DNA from: Irpex lacteus | Lineage: Eukaryota; Basidiomycota; Agaricomycetes; Polyporales; Irpicaceae | Length of the DNA stretch: 64,000 bases | Direction: 5' to 3' | NCBI GenBank assembly: GCA_001986395.2 | Contig: MQVO02000016.1 | Span: 310,001 to 374,000 of the forward strand | Shown here: positions 13,701 through 25,684 of the stretch, one piece after another | Numbering within the stretch: position 1 is the first letter of the stretch | Layout of the letters: the number at the start of each line of letters is the position of its first letter | Notes under the pieces: model-generated | What the model was told of the DNA's origin: nothing | What the model saw: only the letters and a program-made list of their open reading frames with translations | Database searches by the model: none | Position numbers and translations under genes: made by a program

Positions 13701-14242
13701 TCTGACTTCGTGATGGGTGGTAGCACCTGGCGCTGTGCGCGCAAGATAACACCATCCTATCAGATACAATGTAGGGGAGCCGTAGAGATCATCAGCCATA
13801 AGAGGGGAATGGAGAGCTCTGATTCGTTCTGATCACAAGCTCACTGTACGGCACCAAGGAACCAGGAACACTCATTCGAAGCTCAACTGCGCAGCCAGAG
13901 TTATAACGGATGGTATCATTGGTTGTTACATGAGGCGTCACGTCCTGGCTGTCGTCTCAACGGAATTCACAAGGGTATACGGATTAAGACGAGAAGTCTG
14001 CAATAACAACGATGATCATGTTACGTACCGTCATTATGTTGAACGACACCACTCAGCCATCGGTATATGAGTAAGCTTCATGTCCGCGTTCATTTGTCAA
14101 GGGACTGCTTCCTTGGGGCATAGTACAAGTAAATAACTGTGTCATTCTTTGGTATGTGTCTCACCACTACACCAGAGTAATAGGAGGACTGCCAATTATC
14201 CAGTAACGAGGAAACTCCACCATTTACATCACCATGTCTACT
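10800..14242. other. 3.4-kb gene-poor stretch
   Basis: No ORF above about 80 codons and no recognisable motif on either strand. I saw no terminal repeats or transposon proteins. The first few hundred bases are presumably the 3' UTR of the preceding gene. The rest could be long intergenic DNA, noncoding RNA or decayed mobile DNA; nothing in the sequence decides. Confidence 0.45.
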
Positions 14243-15309
14243 CTAGAGTTGAGAGAAAAGCTCTTCAGCTTCCCATGCGCCAGCCCAGTATCGAACTTGG
14301 GCTTTCAGCCCGCACGATTCGCCTTCTTTGTTTATGCGCTTTTGAAGTCCTCGGTATGAACGACAGAATACGATGTCTTGACTACAACGATAAGAACGCA
14401 AAAAATCAGCTATGCGACGTATTGTGTAGCGCACACATACCTTCTCATCCGTAAGATAGGGCAGAAGTCGTTCGACCCATCACCGATGTAGATGATGCGG
14501 TCGAATGCGGGTTGATGTCTGGCAATGAAGGCATCCAATTCTTCACCTGAGAGACAGATGGGCAGATGTGAGATGGAGAGAAATATACGTGATACGCAGA
14601 AAGGAGAACAACTACAAACCTTTACACATATTCGGATTACAGCCTACACGGCAACTATGCTGGGGTCCGGATGGGTCTACTCGACGGCGAACCTTGAGCA
14701 ACCCAGATTCGTCCCATTCCGCGGGATTGGTGATTATCTCGTCGAAGAGGGTTTCAAGACCTCTCTCCTGTTCAAAGTTAATTAATGCGGCACTTCACCA
14801 ATGGGATACAAACCTTCAGGATTGTTGGGATGAAGACCGAGTTTGCGTTTGACAAGCATAGGAATGTAGACTTGGGGCTCGCTCTTTCTTTCGCTTTCAA
14901 AACAGCACGCTTCATAGCTGGGTGCTATGTTCACATAAATTTCAGCATTAAAGATACTAGAATGGAACATACGAAAGGCATAATTTTCAGTGCACCCTCG
15001 ATATCTTCTCTGGTGCCACCTCTGGCGTGTAACTCTCGTAGAGATTGAGCGCTTAGTAAATTGCATACTGGTCAAATAGGTGATTGTGTATGTTGATAAA
15101 ACAAGTGCTTACACAAGATCTGTCCATTGAACTTCTTCTTTCAAGTTTTTCATCTTGCGTCTAAGATCCGGTGCCAGGACCTCAAAGATCCATCTGTCCG
15201 AATCCTGATCTGCTAAAGACCTATGACATGTGAGTTTAAGCCGTTCAAGACCGATTATTCGTGTTTACCAGTCAAAGTCAAACACAACGAGCTGTCTTTC
15301 TACAGGCAT
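14243..15309 (-). CDS. PHOSPHO-type HAD phosphatase (phosphoethanolamine/phosphocholine or pyridoxal-phosphate phosphatase-like)
   Basis: Seven exons: 15269-15309, 15113-15220, 14973-15051, 14814-14924, 14620-14767, 14441-14546 and 14243-14381 (243 aa, the usual size for the family). HAD motif I is FDFDWSLADQDSD, with the nucleophile Asp11 and Asp13. A middle segment NPNMCKG matches the Cys-containing loop of human PHOSPHO1/2. HAD motif IV is YIGDGSNDFCP. These place it in the PHOSPHO branch of haloacid-dehalogenase phosphatases, which hydrolyse small phosphomonoesters in the cytosol. The exact substrate cannot be read from sequence. The second intron uses a TTTACTAAG acceptor chosen to keep the family frame. 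It diverges from TFB1, with 173 bp between start codons. Confidence 0.9.
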
Positions 15310-15482
15310 GGTCATCTTTACTTGCGGCGATGCTGAAGCGATGGTGGTTGCTGGCTAACATCTACAACCTGAAAACTAGCGAACGTTCATACGTTGAATC
15401 TGACTCGAGGATCTGTGTGGAAATTCCCGAATGCTGCTTACCTAATATAACAGTAGGGCGGCGACGCGCTCTGACGCTGGTC
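15310..15482. promoter_or_regulatory. Bidirectional promoter, PHOSPHO-type phosphatase / TFB1
   Basis: Only 173 bp separate the ATG codons of two divergent genes, so both promoters and both 5' UTRs must fit here. No specific element is claimed. Confidence 0.6.
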
Positions 15483-17875
15483 ATGCCTTCACCAACGCTC
15501 ACCGCGAAGGCCTCGTACAAGAAACTACCAGGTCTCCTCGAGTTGACTACAACACATCTGCAATGGACACAGGATGGAAAGAAGGCACCTTCGGTCAGAA
15601 TACCGCATAATGAGGCTTCATGTTGGTGTTGTTTTTGTATCCAAATACGGGATTCACTCACCTCCTTTAAGCACTCTTTTGTAGCAAAGAGGGCTCAGCC
15701 TTAGTGAGGCTGAAGCTTGCTCTCGTATCAGACGAATCCGGGCATAACTTTACTTTTACCTCACCTCAACCTACGGCTCTCACCGACCGTGAAAAGTTCA
15801 AGGCGGAACTAACGAATATTATAAGCCGTAATCGTAGCGGCGTGTCTACCCCTGCCGTGGCGACGCCTGTCACACCGTCTCCCGGCAATGCACTAGCAAA
15901 TGGTGGCCCGGTACGACCTGCGATACCGCTAGCGCGACCAACTTTATCGCGAACGGTGTCAACGGCCAGTGAGGCCCGAGGCTCTCCTGTGAACGATCCT
16001 ACTAATGACTTCCAACTGAGGAAGAGAGTTCTTCTGAGCACGCCGGATCTCGCCGCCCTGCATAGAGAACTGGTAGTCGGAGGACAAATTTCAGAGTCGG
16101 AATTCTGGGAAGGCAGAGAGGTATGTCTTGATAACGACGGTCTCAAATAATCATGCACCTTATTCAACTACGTATCCGCTAGCATTTACTTCTTGCACAA
16201 GCAGCGGCCGAAAGACAGAAAAAGGGTAAACCTGGTCAGCTGGTCGATCCACGCCCGCAAACTGTGGATGGCGAGATCAAAATTGTTATCACGCCTCAAC
16301 TCGTGCATGACATATTCGACGAATACCCGGTGGTAGCCAAGGCATACAATGAGAACGTTCCCAAAAAGGTTTTCCCACTGTTTATTTCGTCTTCTCACCG
16401 CTTCTAACAAAACGGCCAGTTGTCCGAAGCAGAGTTCTGGAAGCGATACTTCCAGTCGAAGCTTTTCAACGCTCATAGGGCTTCGATCCGCTCTGCCGCA
16501 ACTCAACATGTCGTGAAGGACGACCCCATTTTTGACAAGTACTTGGAGAAAGATGATGATGGTGAGAGATTTCTGATGTATTGCTCGACATCAAAGCCGT
16601 AACGTAAATGTAGAACTTGAGCCGCGTAAGTTACGCGATGAAGGGGTCGACTTGTTCATCGACCTCGGCGCTACCAACGAAGATCATGAGGAGGTGAGTA
16701 TCCTCGTGGGACGTTTGCCAGTAGCCGACTAATATCACAAACTCCCCAGACGGGAAATGAACGAGATGTTACAATGCAAGCTGGGAAGCAAAAGGCCGTT
16801 CTACCCCTGATACGGAAGTTCAATGAGCATTCAGGGCGACTTCTGAACGCTGTGCTGTAAGCAATGAGTTCTCTGCCTCAACCATGTCGGCTGGCTCACT
16901 TACGGTTCTTCGCATCCAGGGGTGATAATACCAATAAGCGGCGGAGAATCGACACTACATTGGAGGATGTGCGTGTGCTCGCTGCCCGAATGTATCAGTG
17001 GTTTTCTGACTGCGCATCAAATCAGCATTACTCCCAGATTGACTTGGAAGACTTGCATGATAATCAAGCCTCGGCTGGTATAATGTTGAACATGCAAGAC
17101 CGTCAACGTTACTTTGAAGGGCGTTCCGGTCAAACAGGTCAGGATGCCGTGCAAGTACGTCTTCATCTGTGATCTTCGTGTCTGTTTTTGACAAAGTGAT
17201 AATAGGTAGATGTCAAGGCGGCTATTCGGGACATGAAAGACAGTCTGGGTGGTTGGTCGCATAATCTCAGTCAGGTAACGCTACTCCGAGACTGACGAAC
17301 AACTCAAAGCGGTACTCTAACACTCTCACAGTTGAAGATCGAGCGGAAGGCCGGTGATGCAGCTCTCAATGGGATGACTCAGAACGTTGCAGCCCGTCTG
17401 GATGTCAAACTACGAAACCGTAAGACGCCGTTAAACTTCATGGGACGCCCCGCATATAGCCTTTCTAACGACATCGGAAAACAGATGACATCCCCGAAAG
17501 TCTCTTTCGCCAGATGCGAACGTGCCAAACGGCTGCAAACGAGTTCTTGCGGCAATTCTGGTTGGCCATATACCCGCCGCCGGCTGACACGCAGATTCTG
17601 TCGGCATCTACACCTGCGCAGAAGGCGCAGAAGGCTACCAAAATGATCGGGTACCTTGAAAGAACACCTGAGAAGGTCGAAGCGATTGTGATTGCTGCAC
17701 GAAAGGAAGGTTTCGATCCAGTGCGCGTGCAGACGGTAAGTTTGGCTTCGCCCCGAGAATTGTCCTTCCTCTCAGCCCGTGTCGCCTTTAGGCTATGAAA
17801 CCCGTTCTGGATGCCGTCGACAAGGCCATCACCTTTTGGAGAGCTCGAAATACCAAGGCACCTGGTCCTCGGTAA
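15483..17875 (+). CDS. TFB1: TFIIH core subunit TFB1 / p62
   Basis: Eleven exons: 15483-15621, 15672-16120, 16183-16368, 16420-16561, 16614-16693, 16750-16856, 16920-17154, 17206-17274, 17332-17419, 17485-17735 and 17792-17875 (609 aa). The N-terminus (residues about 1-100) is the PH domain of p62, with ASYKKLPGLLELT, HLQWTQDGKK and SDESGHNFTFTSP. Two BSD modules follow, with SESEFWEGRE and LSEAEFWKRYFQSKLFNAHR. The C-terminal helical region includes LFRQMRTCQTAANEFLRQFW. TFIIH acts in RNA polymerase II initiation and nucleotide-excision repair; p62 contacts acidic activators, TFIIE and repair factors through the PH domain. The first intron (15622-15671) was set by the PH-domain frame. The 3' end faces the CASP gene, 126 bp away. 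Confidence 0.95.
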
Positions 17876-18001
17876 CAGACCGTGCCTCCCCTCTTGGCAA
17901 GTGGCTTACATAGCAGCCTGCTGAACTCGTCGTTCGAGTAGAAATAAAATAGCTGTCCGTACTGTAATACATCATAACACAATAATATATGAGGTTAACT
18001 C

Positions 18002-20990
18002 CTAACTCCTAGGCATGGGCTGCCGCTGTAGTTGCGAGCCTGAAGATGTCGTACATTCGTAAGTCGTGAACATCACGAGCAGGTGCAGGAGGATGGCATA
18101 GCATATAAACGCAGTCCGCGTCCTTCTGTTACCGAGAATGGCACGAGTTAGAACTAGTACACCACGCTCAAGGACGTTGAGTGATTCATAGGCCCGCGTG
18201 GCTTCCTATCAAGACGTCAGTCAAAGGAAATAGCATATTACTCGCCAACATTTTACTCACTCGGCCACGGAATGCCTGGAAAGGATTCATAGCCTCCTCA
18301 CTGCATGATCATCAGCTACAGACCTCAACGTCAAACTGGGAATAGAACTCACTATCGGGCACGATATTTGCTCATGTCGTCTGACCGTCCTGCGGCAGTT
18401 GATGATATGGGATCGAGCGTCGAAGGTCGAGTGGCAGCATCTTCGCGGTAGCTTTGCATGTATCGCACTTTCTCATACAACTTCAGGTTATCCGCTTGTA
18501 GACTTTTGACCTAGTATACTGTGAGTGACATGCGTGAGGTTGTGTCGTACGTCACATACCTCGGAGCGCAGGTCTGAGATAATATTGAACTGTTTTCGGA
18601 GCTCCTGAGCCAATTGTGAGTCCATGTCATAATTTGGATCACAGGGGACAACTAACCTCTTCCAGTTCCGCATTCCGCTGTCTGAACCTGTCTCTTTGGC
18701 TGGTAACGATAGGTAGAATAGATGTGTCGGCTGATGAAGCAAAGGGAATGGGACTATTCCGTGCAGGCGTCGTCTGCGAAGCATGTCAATTCCACCGTAC
18801 GACCCGCACACAACATGACAAAGACACACCGTAGACTTCCTACCAAGATCGAGGGAAGCCAGCACGTCGTCATCGCCAGGAGTTGCATCACCGTTTGATG
18901 CCTTCGGCTTGTGCGATTCCATCTGCAAAAGGTCGTTTTCCAGATTTTCGTTCAACGCCCGCTGTTTCTCGAGCTCAGCCTCAGCAGCAGCGAGTTGGCT
19001 CTGTGCTTCCATGAGAGAAGCTTCAAGTTCGCCATGAAGAATCTAGTGCGAGATTTGAGTTGGGAAGAAACACGATCAGCTCTAAAGCGACGTACTCGGA
19101 ACTTGGTCAGCTCCTCGAGGATGCGCTTGTTCTTGGAAGCAAGCAGAACTTCGAGCGATTTGCCACGTTGAGCGTTAGCTTTCTCAGCATTGGGGTTGGG
19201 GAGGTGCAGCAGGCCAAGAGCGTCTGGGCTTTCACTGCCAGGGACCAAAGAGTCCTTTGTGTCCTCTGAGTCATCAAATCCTGAGAACTCAACATACTGT
19301 GATGAACGGTCAGAGAGGAGAATTATATCGTATGTGGTTCACAAACCTTCATGATTTCAAGTTCACGCTTGATCTCGTCGTAATCAGAGTACTGTTTCAA
19401 CTTCAGTCTGAGTTGGTCGACTTCAGCAGTCTGGATGCTGAGCAGTTAGAGGGTAAGACATTACAAAACGGTAAAAGTGTCCGACCTTGCGTTGCAGCTC
19501 CTTGGAGATCTCTTCAACCTTCTTGGTAGTAGCAGCCTGTATGTCGGCCGTGGCAGTCTTCTGAGCTTCGAGCGCACTGGACAGTCTGTCGGTCTCTGAT
19601 TCCAACTCGGAAACTTTTGCTTGCAGGTCTTGTAGGCTGTGTGTCCCATAGATTCAATGGAGGTGCAGTGAGAATAAATAAGTACACACTAACCGGTCAG
19701 AGCTCTCGTTACCACTCTTAATCGCCTCAATTTCGGCTCGAAGCAGTTCCTAAGATGATAGAGATGAACGTCGCGCGCGGCGCATAGTGATAGTGCTTAC
19801 ATTACGACGTTCGACCGTGACCACACGACTGTTGGCTCGCTCCAAGTCTGCCACCATCATATCAAGTTCAGCAAGTTTTGATACGACTTCTTCGTCTGCA
19901 AGAGGCTATATAAGTAACTTGCGCTCTAGAATGTATAGATGAAATGACACACCTTGTCTCTGAGTATGATCAAGCAGCTTAGCCTGGTTGGATTCGTTTG
20001 ACATGCGAAGGTCCCGAAGTTGCCCTTTGGTCAGAGCGACCTGTTTCTGAAGATCCTGTTCCCTACAACAGCATGTGAAATGTATATAGAAGATGCAAAG
20101 GCCATCAGAACATACCTCTCCTCGTAGTTACGAATCCTCTCGTCATACGTAGCGTTGAGCTCGTTCTCCTTCTGAGTCACCTTCTCCTGTATGAGGTCTT
20201 CCATCTAAAGGGCACTTCAGAGATCATTAACATGAACCTGAATACTATGTGGCTTACCCGCTGCTCCAGTTGCTCCACCCGACTTTCTGCCTTTCGCTTC
20301 GCACTCTCGAGAGATGACGATTCGTTGAGACGCTTCTTCAGCTCGGCATTTTCGTCTTTCAATCTCTGTAGCTCCAGCTCCAGGTCTTTGGCCTCGGCAA
20401 CCTTGACTGTTTGGTCCTGCGACATCCGACGGTAAATATGAGACGACTCGGAAGTGACCTTACTCTAGACAACACACCACAGCAGCTTCAAGGAGCGGAT
20501 ACGGGTCCGGTGCTTCCGCTAAGACCTTATACACGTTCAGAAACGCATTTTCCGCCGCTTTAGACCGTTTCGTCAAGCTGTCAATCTCGGTTTGGTACGC
20601 TGCGCCACGAATATTCGGTTCAGCCACTTTCCTACATCCCAGCAGTGAATTGCAACGCACCTTTGAGCAGTCCCTTCCATGCATTCAATTTCTCTTCTTC
20701 TGGTATCTTCTTAAACTCTGGTGAATGCCTTCAGTCCGCAGATACTTGGAGCGGTATCCCCCAACTTGACGAGTACACACCTTTCGTACGATCAGCCAAA
20801 GCCTTGCGTCCGACAACACTCTCCTTTTGATTCTCTACCAGCTCAACGCCTTGAGCATCTAAGGTCTTCTGAAGCTCCGACAGGTTGATGTCTTGACATA
20901 AATACGTTGAGTACAGGGTATGAGCTAATACAATACTAATGACATACCCTTCCATGTCGCTAATGCTCCGGAGAAATTATGTTCTGCCAT
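18002..20990 (-). CDS. CASP/COY1 golgin (Golgi coiled-coil membrane protein)
   Basis: Eighteen exons from the ATG at 20990 to the TAG at 18002 (684 aa): 20948-20990, 20781-20891, 20661-20717, 20478-20599, 20258-20416, 20116-20204, 19953-20062, 19801-19895, 19694-19749, 19486-19636, 19347-19430, 19096-19296, 18830-19042, 18657-18773, 18560-18604, 18353-18510, 18261-18300 and 18002-18205. All introns are 49-63 nt. After a short N-terminal region (FSGALATWKDINL) nearly the whole chain is heptad-rich coiled coil. The C-terminus has the CASP signature NPFQAFRGREATRAYESLN, LERGVLVLTRAIL, a single transmembrane segment (TAFICYAILLHLLVMFT) and a short tail. CASP golgins are tail-anchored in the Golgi and tether vesicles. 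The length matches the family. Confidence 0.95.
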
Positions 20991-21400
20991 GTTTATGAGA
21001 AATCATACAATAAACAAAGGATTAGATGCGAGACAGTGCTGAGTTCAAAAGTGAGAGTTCAGACTTGAGTACATGGAGGTGCGAAGTAAAGTTGCATGTG
21101 CGACATGTAAGTCTGTAACATACGCCTGCCAGTGAGACTGACGAGCCCGCGAGCGCTACATAAATAACAACTTTGTGGCGTGGGAGAAGGATTGGCGCTC
21201 AAGTAGTTCGACCGTGACTTTCCCCTGTATACCAGCTCAACTCTTAACACTCAACTCGATCTTCGCGAGAGCTTCTAGTGCATCAACATAAGTGTGAGTT
21301 GAAGACTCAGTTTGTGTTGCAATCAAGAGAGTTGTTCTCAGTTGCGCATGCTTTATTTATAGTAGACAACATTGCTACACAGCGCACTAGCATCATCGGC
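20991..21400. other. Intergenic, divergent promoters
   Basis: About 410 bp between the start of the CASP gene on minus and the first in-frame ATG of the F-box-like gene on plus. It holds both promoters. No further element was identified. Confidence 0.4.
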
Positions 21401-22922
21401 ATGCATATGGCTACTGCGGCTGACTTACCACCAGAGTTGTTTAGGCGCATTCTCTTGGATGTCTGCGAGGGTGCCGAGCAGCCTCTGGTGCTCGATCTGA
21501 ATCAAGAACTGACAAATCGGAAGGATGCTGTCATGGCTGTTTCGGCGTGCTCACTTACCTGTCTTTACTGGGCTCGCATCTGCCGGGAGCAGCTCTTTCG
21601 GGAGGCACGGATTAAGAGTTACAAGGACGTGCGCGCATTCTCCTGGCTGGTATCCAACACACCAAAGAGGCTTACGCCCATCTCCAAGTATGTACGATGG
21701 GTGACTTTGGTGCAGCGTGTGGGAGAACGACCGTGGATCCATCTTCTCTGGCTACAGCCTTCCCTGTGTCTTCTCCGGGGAGGCATAAACATTCATTTCG
21801 AGATCAACAACGAGGACTCGGATGCTACCAGAGATGCAACCACTCCACAACGTTCAACCTCTCGACGCCTTTTTGCTGGTCTCCCTCGAACCCCTCCATC
21901 ATCGTGTTACCAGTGCAATACTTTAATGATCAACAGGCCACATTTTGTCACCCTTCAGGACTTCACATCTCTACTCGGCAAATTCGTTTGGGACCAGTCG
22001 TTGTGGTTGATTAGCGCTACATGGGATGCTCAGGCGCTTTTGGATGAGGACCAGCTCACAAGGGATCCGCTGTACATATCTTCCTCCGACTCGGAAGCCT
22101 CTGTTCTAGTACTTGGCTCATGTCATATTGCGGAGGCAGCCTGGCTAATTTCCACCTTCACCCCGCGCCGCCTTTCGAGACAAAGATCCACTATTCTTTC
22201 AATCTCGCCCTCAGATTCAGGGTACGAGGTCGACCCAATGCTGAAAGTTCTTCCGTTGGTTCAGCGGTATATCTTGGATATTTGCAAGTCCCTTTGCAAA
22301 TATCAAGAAAGCAGCGTGTCGTATCTCAGAGTCAACCGACGCTACCTTGTAGACAAAGACCAAGGTGAGTAGTATATCAATATTGCTACATTCCGAGTGT
22401 GAACGATGATCAATATCCTGTGCAGACATACTCCAGATTTGTCGAGTACATGTCGGAGTGCACGACTCGAAGCTGAGCCGATTATTGCCATACGACATAC
22501 TGTCACTGATCAGCCTGAGATTTTTTGCCTCGAGGTCTCTATCAGTGCCAGATCTGACTCGCAGGAATCTAATAACACTTCACCATATCTCTACCCTGTG
22601 CGCGGACATTACTATAGAGCCGTTCCATACTGTGGAAGGCCAGTCCACCAAAATACAACGCGCCATAGCTTACCCTTGGGACGAGATAGCTGGATTATGC
22701 GCTGCACAAGAAGGGTTTGTGCGACTACAATTGCGTTTCAGGAGTCGTGCCGATCTTTTAGAGTTCATGGAGGTTTGGCGAACATCATTAGATAAACTCG
22801 AGGGTCGTGTCAGCTTATTCTACGGATATGACAATTTTGGCGAAGCAGAGTACGCGGTTGATTTCCATACAATGGAAGACTTGGGAGGTGCGTCTATGTT
22901 GCTTTTTCAGAGGATACTGTAG
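21401..22922 (+). CDS. F-box-like protein of unknown target
   Basis: Two exons, 21401-22364 and 22426-22922, joined by a 61-nt phase-1 intron (486 aa). The start is the first ATG just before an F-box-like N-terminus (DLPPELFRRILLDVCEG), followed by ACSLTCLYWARICREQLF, the usual helical F-box tail of agaricomycete proteins. The remainder has no repeat I recognise. F-box proteins recruit substrates to SCF ubiquitin ligases through Skp1; a role here is inferred from the N-terminus only. Upstream in-frame codons run back to 21278 but lack an ATG. An upstream exon cannot be excluded. Confidence 0.7.
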
Positions 22923-23253
22923 CTGAGACACTGCATGAATTACACCTTCTAGAAGCTATATACTATAATTATATACCCTACTGGTGGTATGTCGATTCAG
23001 TTACAGTGCACGCTTACTTCGTTTTATCTCAACTGATGATAAGACCTAGATATTGCTGATACACGTTGTACTTTGCAACTCGTCTCGGCCCAAATTTTAA
23101 GAGCTAAGCCGCGCAATGTTCACAAGTGCATGCGAGTGTGCGCACTTGAAAGGTTCGTGGTGAGGCACATGTAGTACTACATCCGTGACCTAAATATTTG
23201 CATTCAGATATCATTGTCGCAAGTTGAAATGGAACGTGAATCCTTAGACCCCT
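22923..23253. other. Intergenic, no feature seen
   Basis: AT-rich spacer downstream of the F-box-like gene, with no coding or repeat signal seen. Confidence 0.4.
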
Positions 23254-23484
23254 GTGCCAACACGCGTAGTTCCCACTACAATAACAAACACGAGAACAAC
23301 TGTCCAAGACTCGGCAGCCTTCGATCCAACGATGAAGCCTTGCACTAGCATCATGATGGCGAAACTAGCTCTTCGAGGTAAGTACAAACGCGAGCCGGTG
23401 GGAAGGTCTGGACTCGGATGTAACGACGAACGCGCGTTCACTATTGGGCAGCTCCTCACGCACTCCTCAGGCCCTTCTCTGTGA
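23254..23484 (+). pseudogene. Relic of a serine beta-lactamase-like hydrolase
   Basis: The reading frame contains MKPCTSIMMAKLALRGKY, an EPVGR segment and FTIGQLLTHSSG. This order and spacing match the region after the SxxK motif in class-C beta-lactamase-like esterases/serine hydrolases, up to the conserved QLLTHSSG segment. The expected catalytic Ser of S-x-x-K reads as Pro (PTMK). The frame then stops at 23484, well before the rest of the roughly 400-500-residue domain, and no start or downstream continuation was found. I infer a decayed fragment. The alternative is an exon of a strongly diverged gene. Confidence 0.5.
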
Positions 23485-23880
23485 TTGGACTCTTGAGTTT
23501 CCTGACAGATCATGATCATGATGTATAGATGCAAACATTTTGTAGTCTATGCGGCTATAAGTCCGTGTATTTGAAGATAAGTGAATTTCTTGCGCTGCTA
23601 TCACTGCGGATGCTTCACCTACATTCCAGATCACGCAGGGAGAGTTTCAAACTCGAGTCGACGGATTCGTATGCCCGAGTAGAGCATATCATCCAATCTT
23701 CTTTTCCCCTCCAGGCCTTTTGCAATGGCGATGCAAGATAGCCTCTCACAACTACAGGTGATGGTGGCCCGCTCATTGCATTTCGTTCGCCTTATATATT
23801 CCATGACTGGCAAGCTGTTCCTGGTTTTTCACCTCCCAGACTTGCGCTCGCTTGGTTGCTCTCATATCATCAGCACAGAA
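23485..23880. other. Intergenic, 5' region of membrane-protein gene
   Basis: No supported feature. An ATG at 23725 is in frame with the downstream gene, but the start at 23881 fits its paralogues better. Confidence 0.4.
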
Positions 23881-25445
23881 ATGTCCTCCTCCCCTGCGTT
23901 ATGCCTCCACCAGATTGCATTGGCAAGCGATTGGGCTAAGATGAAAGGGCTACATTCTTTTGCGCGCGGTCCGCTACTTCTCGAAACAGTTCTCTGGGGT
24001 AAGTGCATCACGAAGGAACTACGCTATGACTTTGATACATGACTGTAATTTCAGGCTTCTTCTCGTGTCTCATCGTAGTTTCATCGTTCATGTGGATGTA
24101 AGTCGCCAGTCCATTACACGTTGTTCCACAACGCTAATTCTATGTATCTTCCTACAGCTGGAACAGTCCGCGCACGATAAGACGCATGTTGATGATTTTT
24201 ACATGCGCGGTTATGTACATTATGGCGACAGCACACTGGGGCACGATGCTCAGCTTGTGGGCGCAAAGATCCCTTGCGGATGAACAATCGCTCATGGATA
24301 ATATACGGGGCCTGACTGCGTCAAGCTATACCATGTCGTGTCCATCGGATGTACTGGATATCTTGGCTTCCAACAATACGTTCTGGGCAGGAAAAGCAGC
24401 TCTCCCGAGTTGTGCTCCAACAGCCTTTCTCTCTATCAGCGTTCGTGCATCTAGATTACACATTCCTCATTTGTGCTGAATAACATTCCTTTATGCAGAT
24501 CATACTAAGTGATGCAATCGTGCTCTTTAGGGCTTATACAATTTGGAGCGGCAAGCGTGCAGTTCAGATTACCTCTGCCGTATTGTTTTTTGCATTGGTA
24601 GGTGAGCACATCAGGCAATCTTCTTTCAATGTCGGCTCAGCATATTCGCTAGGCATATCGGGCTCTAATACCATAGACACCTGCATCCAAACTACCTCAT
24701 CAAGGTGCCTCTTCTGTGGCACCAATATGCCGGGTCCATCACTGACGGTTTGTCTATCCTTCGTATTGAACCTGTGGGCAACGTCGGTCGTGGCATATAA
24801 GGCATGGTACGTTATCGACCGCCTCCTCACATTGTACTGATTATTCAGGTTGCGGTTGCGCAGGATGCATAAACGTGTTGTTAAGAACTATCTCACTACG
24901 GGGAATACATTGACTCGATCACAAAAGCTTTTGGCTTTGTTCATTGACTCGGGGGCATTGTATTCTGCACTCTGGGTAAGGTCTTTCTATTCATCAGACC
25001 ATCATCGATTTTCTACTGATCTTGTATAAGGCTGGACTTGTTGTCAGCGAATTTAGCCCCATCGGCAGTAAGGCAGAGTCTGTATTTTCGGAGTACTTTC
25101 TGTCTACCAGTCTCATCCAAGTAGTGGTACGCTGCACCACACTTTCCTCAGAGGAACCGTCCTGACTAAAAGCTCATGGTATCGTAGGGCATGTATCCGT
25201 CAATGCTGCTGATCGCTATTTCTATGGGGAAGTACGTGGGTAGCGGCCCAGAAGCCATCCGCACGGTCCACCTTCTCACTCAGGCTCAGACTGCGCGCTT
25301 CTCTGTAAACTTGCCGGTTCACCATATCCAGGTCGTCGAAGAATGTGCGGACCCCACTGTTTCAGTATCATCTGTGGTCGATTTACACGGAAGCGGAAGA
25401 AACAGCGATGTTGAGGCTAAGGCTGACTTGGGTCAGGCTATGTGA
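23881..25445 (+). CDS. Seven-helix integral membrane protein, fungal family of unknown function (copy A)
   Basis: Eight exons: 23881-23998, 24055-24097, 24158-24440, 24499-24601, 24641-24806, 24849-24975, 25031-25126 and 25188-25445 (397 aa). Exon phases match the copies at 58.7-64 kb. Family landmarks are FARGPLLLETVLWG near the N-terminus, YIMATAHWG, ILSDAIVLFRAYTIW, a Cys-containing loop, NLWATSVVAYKAW, YLTTGNTLTR, LFIDSGALYSALW and the C-terminal YPSMLLIAISMGK. Several hydrophobic stretches suggest about seven transmembrane helices with a cytosolic C-terminal tail. The family is expanded in agaricomycetes; its function is not known to me. The fourth intron is only 39 nt and in frame, but the paralogues have an intron at the same place and phase. 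The start at 23881 gives an N-terminus (MSSSP) like that of copy B. Confidence 0.88.
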
Positions 25446-25684
25446 TAATTTGATGCAGATTATGGAGTTTCGCCGATAGTGAATGTATTATGTAGAATAG
25501 GAAATCTTTACTGTCGAAGAGCTCGTATCATCCACCGCCATTCTTATCCTGAACGAGTGACCTCCGAGATATCAGCCCGAGATGAACTATCAGCGGATCA
25601 CTAGCACTGGGTACTGGCGCCTGATCTAGTACGTCGTGACAGTGCCTTCTGGATACTTACCAGTTACTACCACACACAACTCTC

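Noticed and set aside
23725..23880. Upstream in-frame ATG extending membrane-protein copy A
   Set aside because: The extra 52 residues have no counterpart in copies B and C, whose N-termini match the start at 23881.
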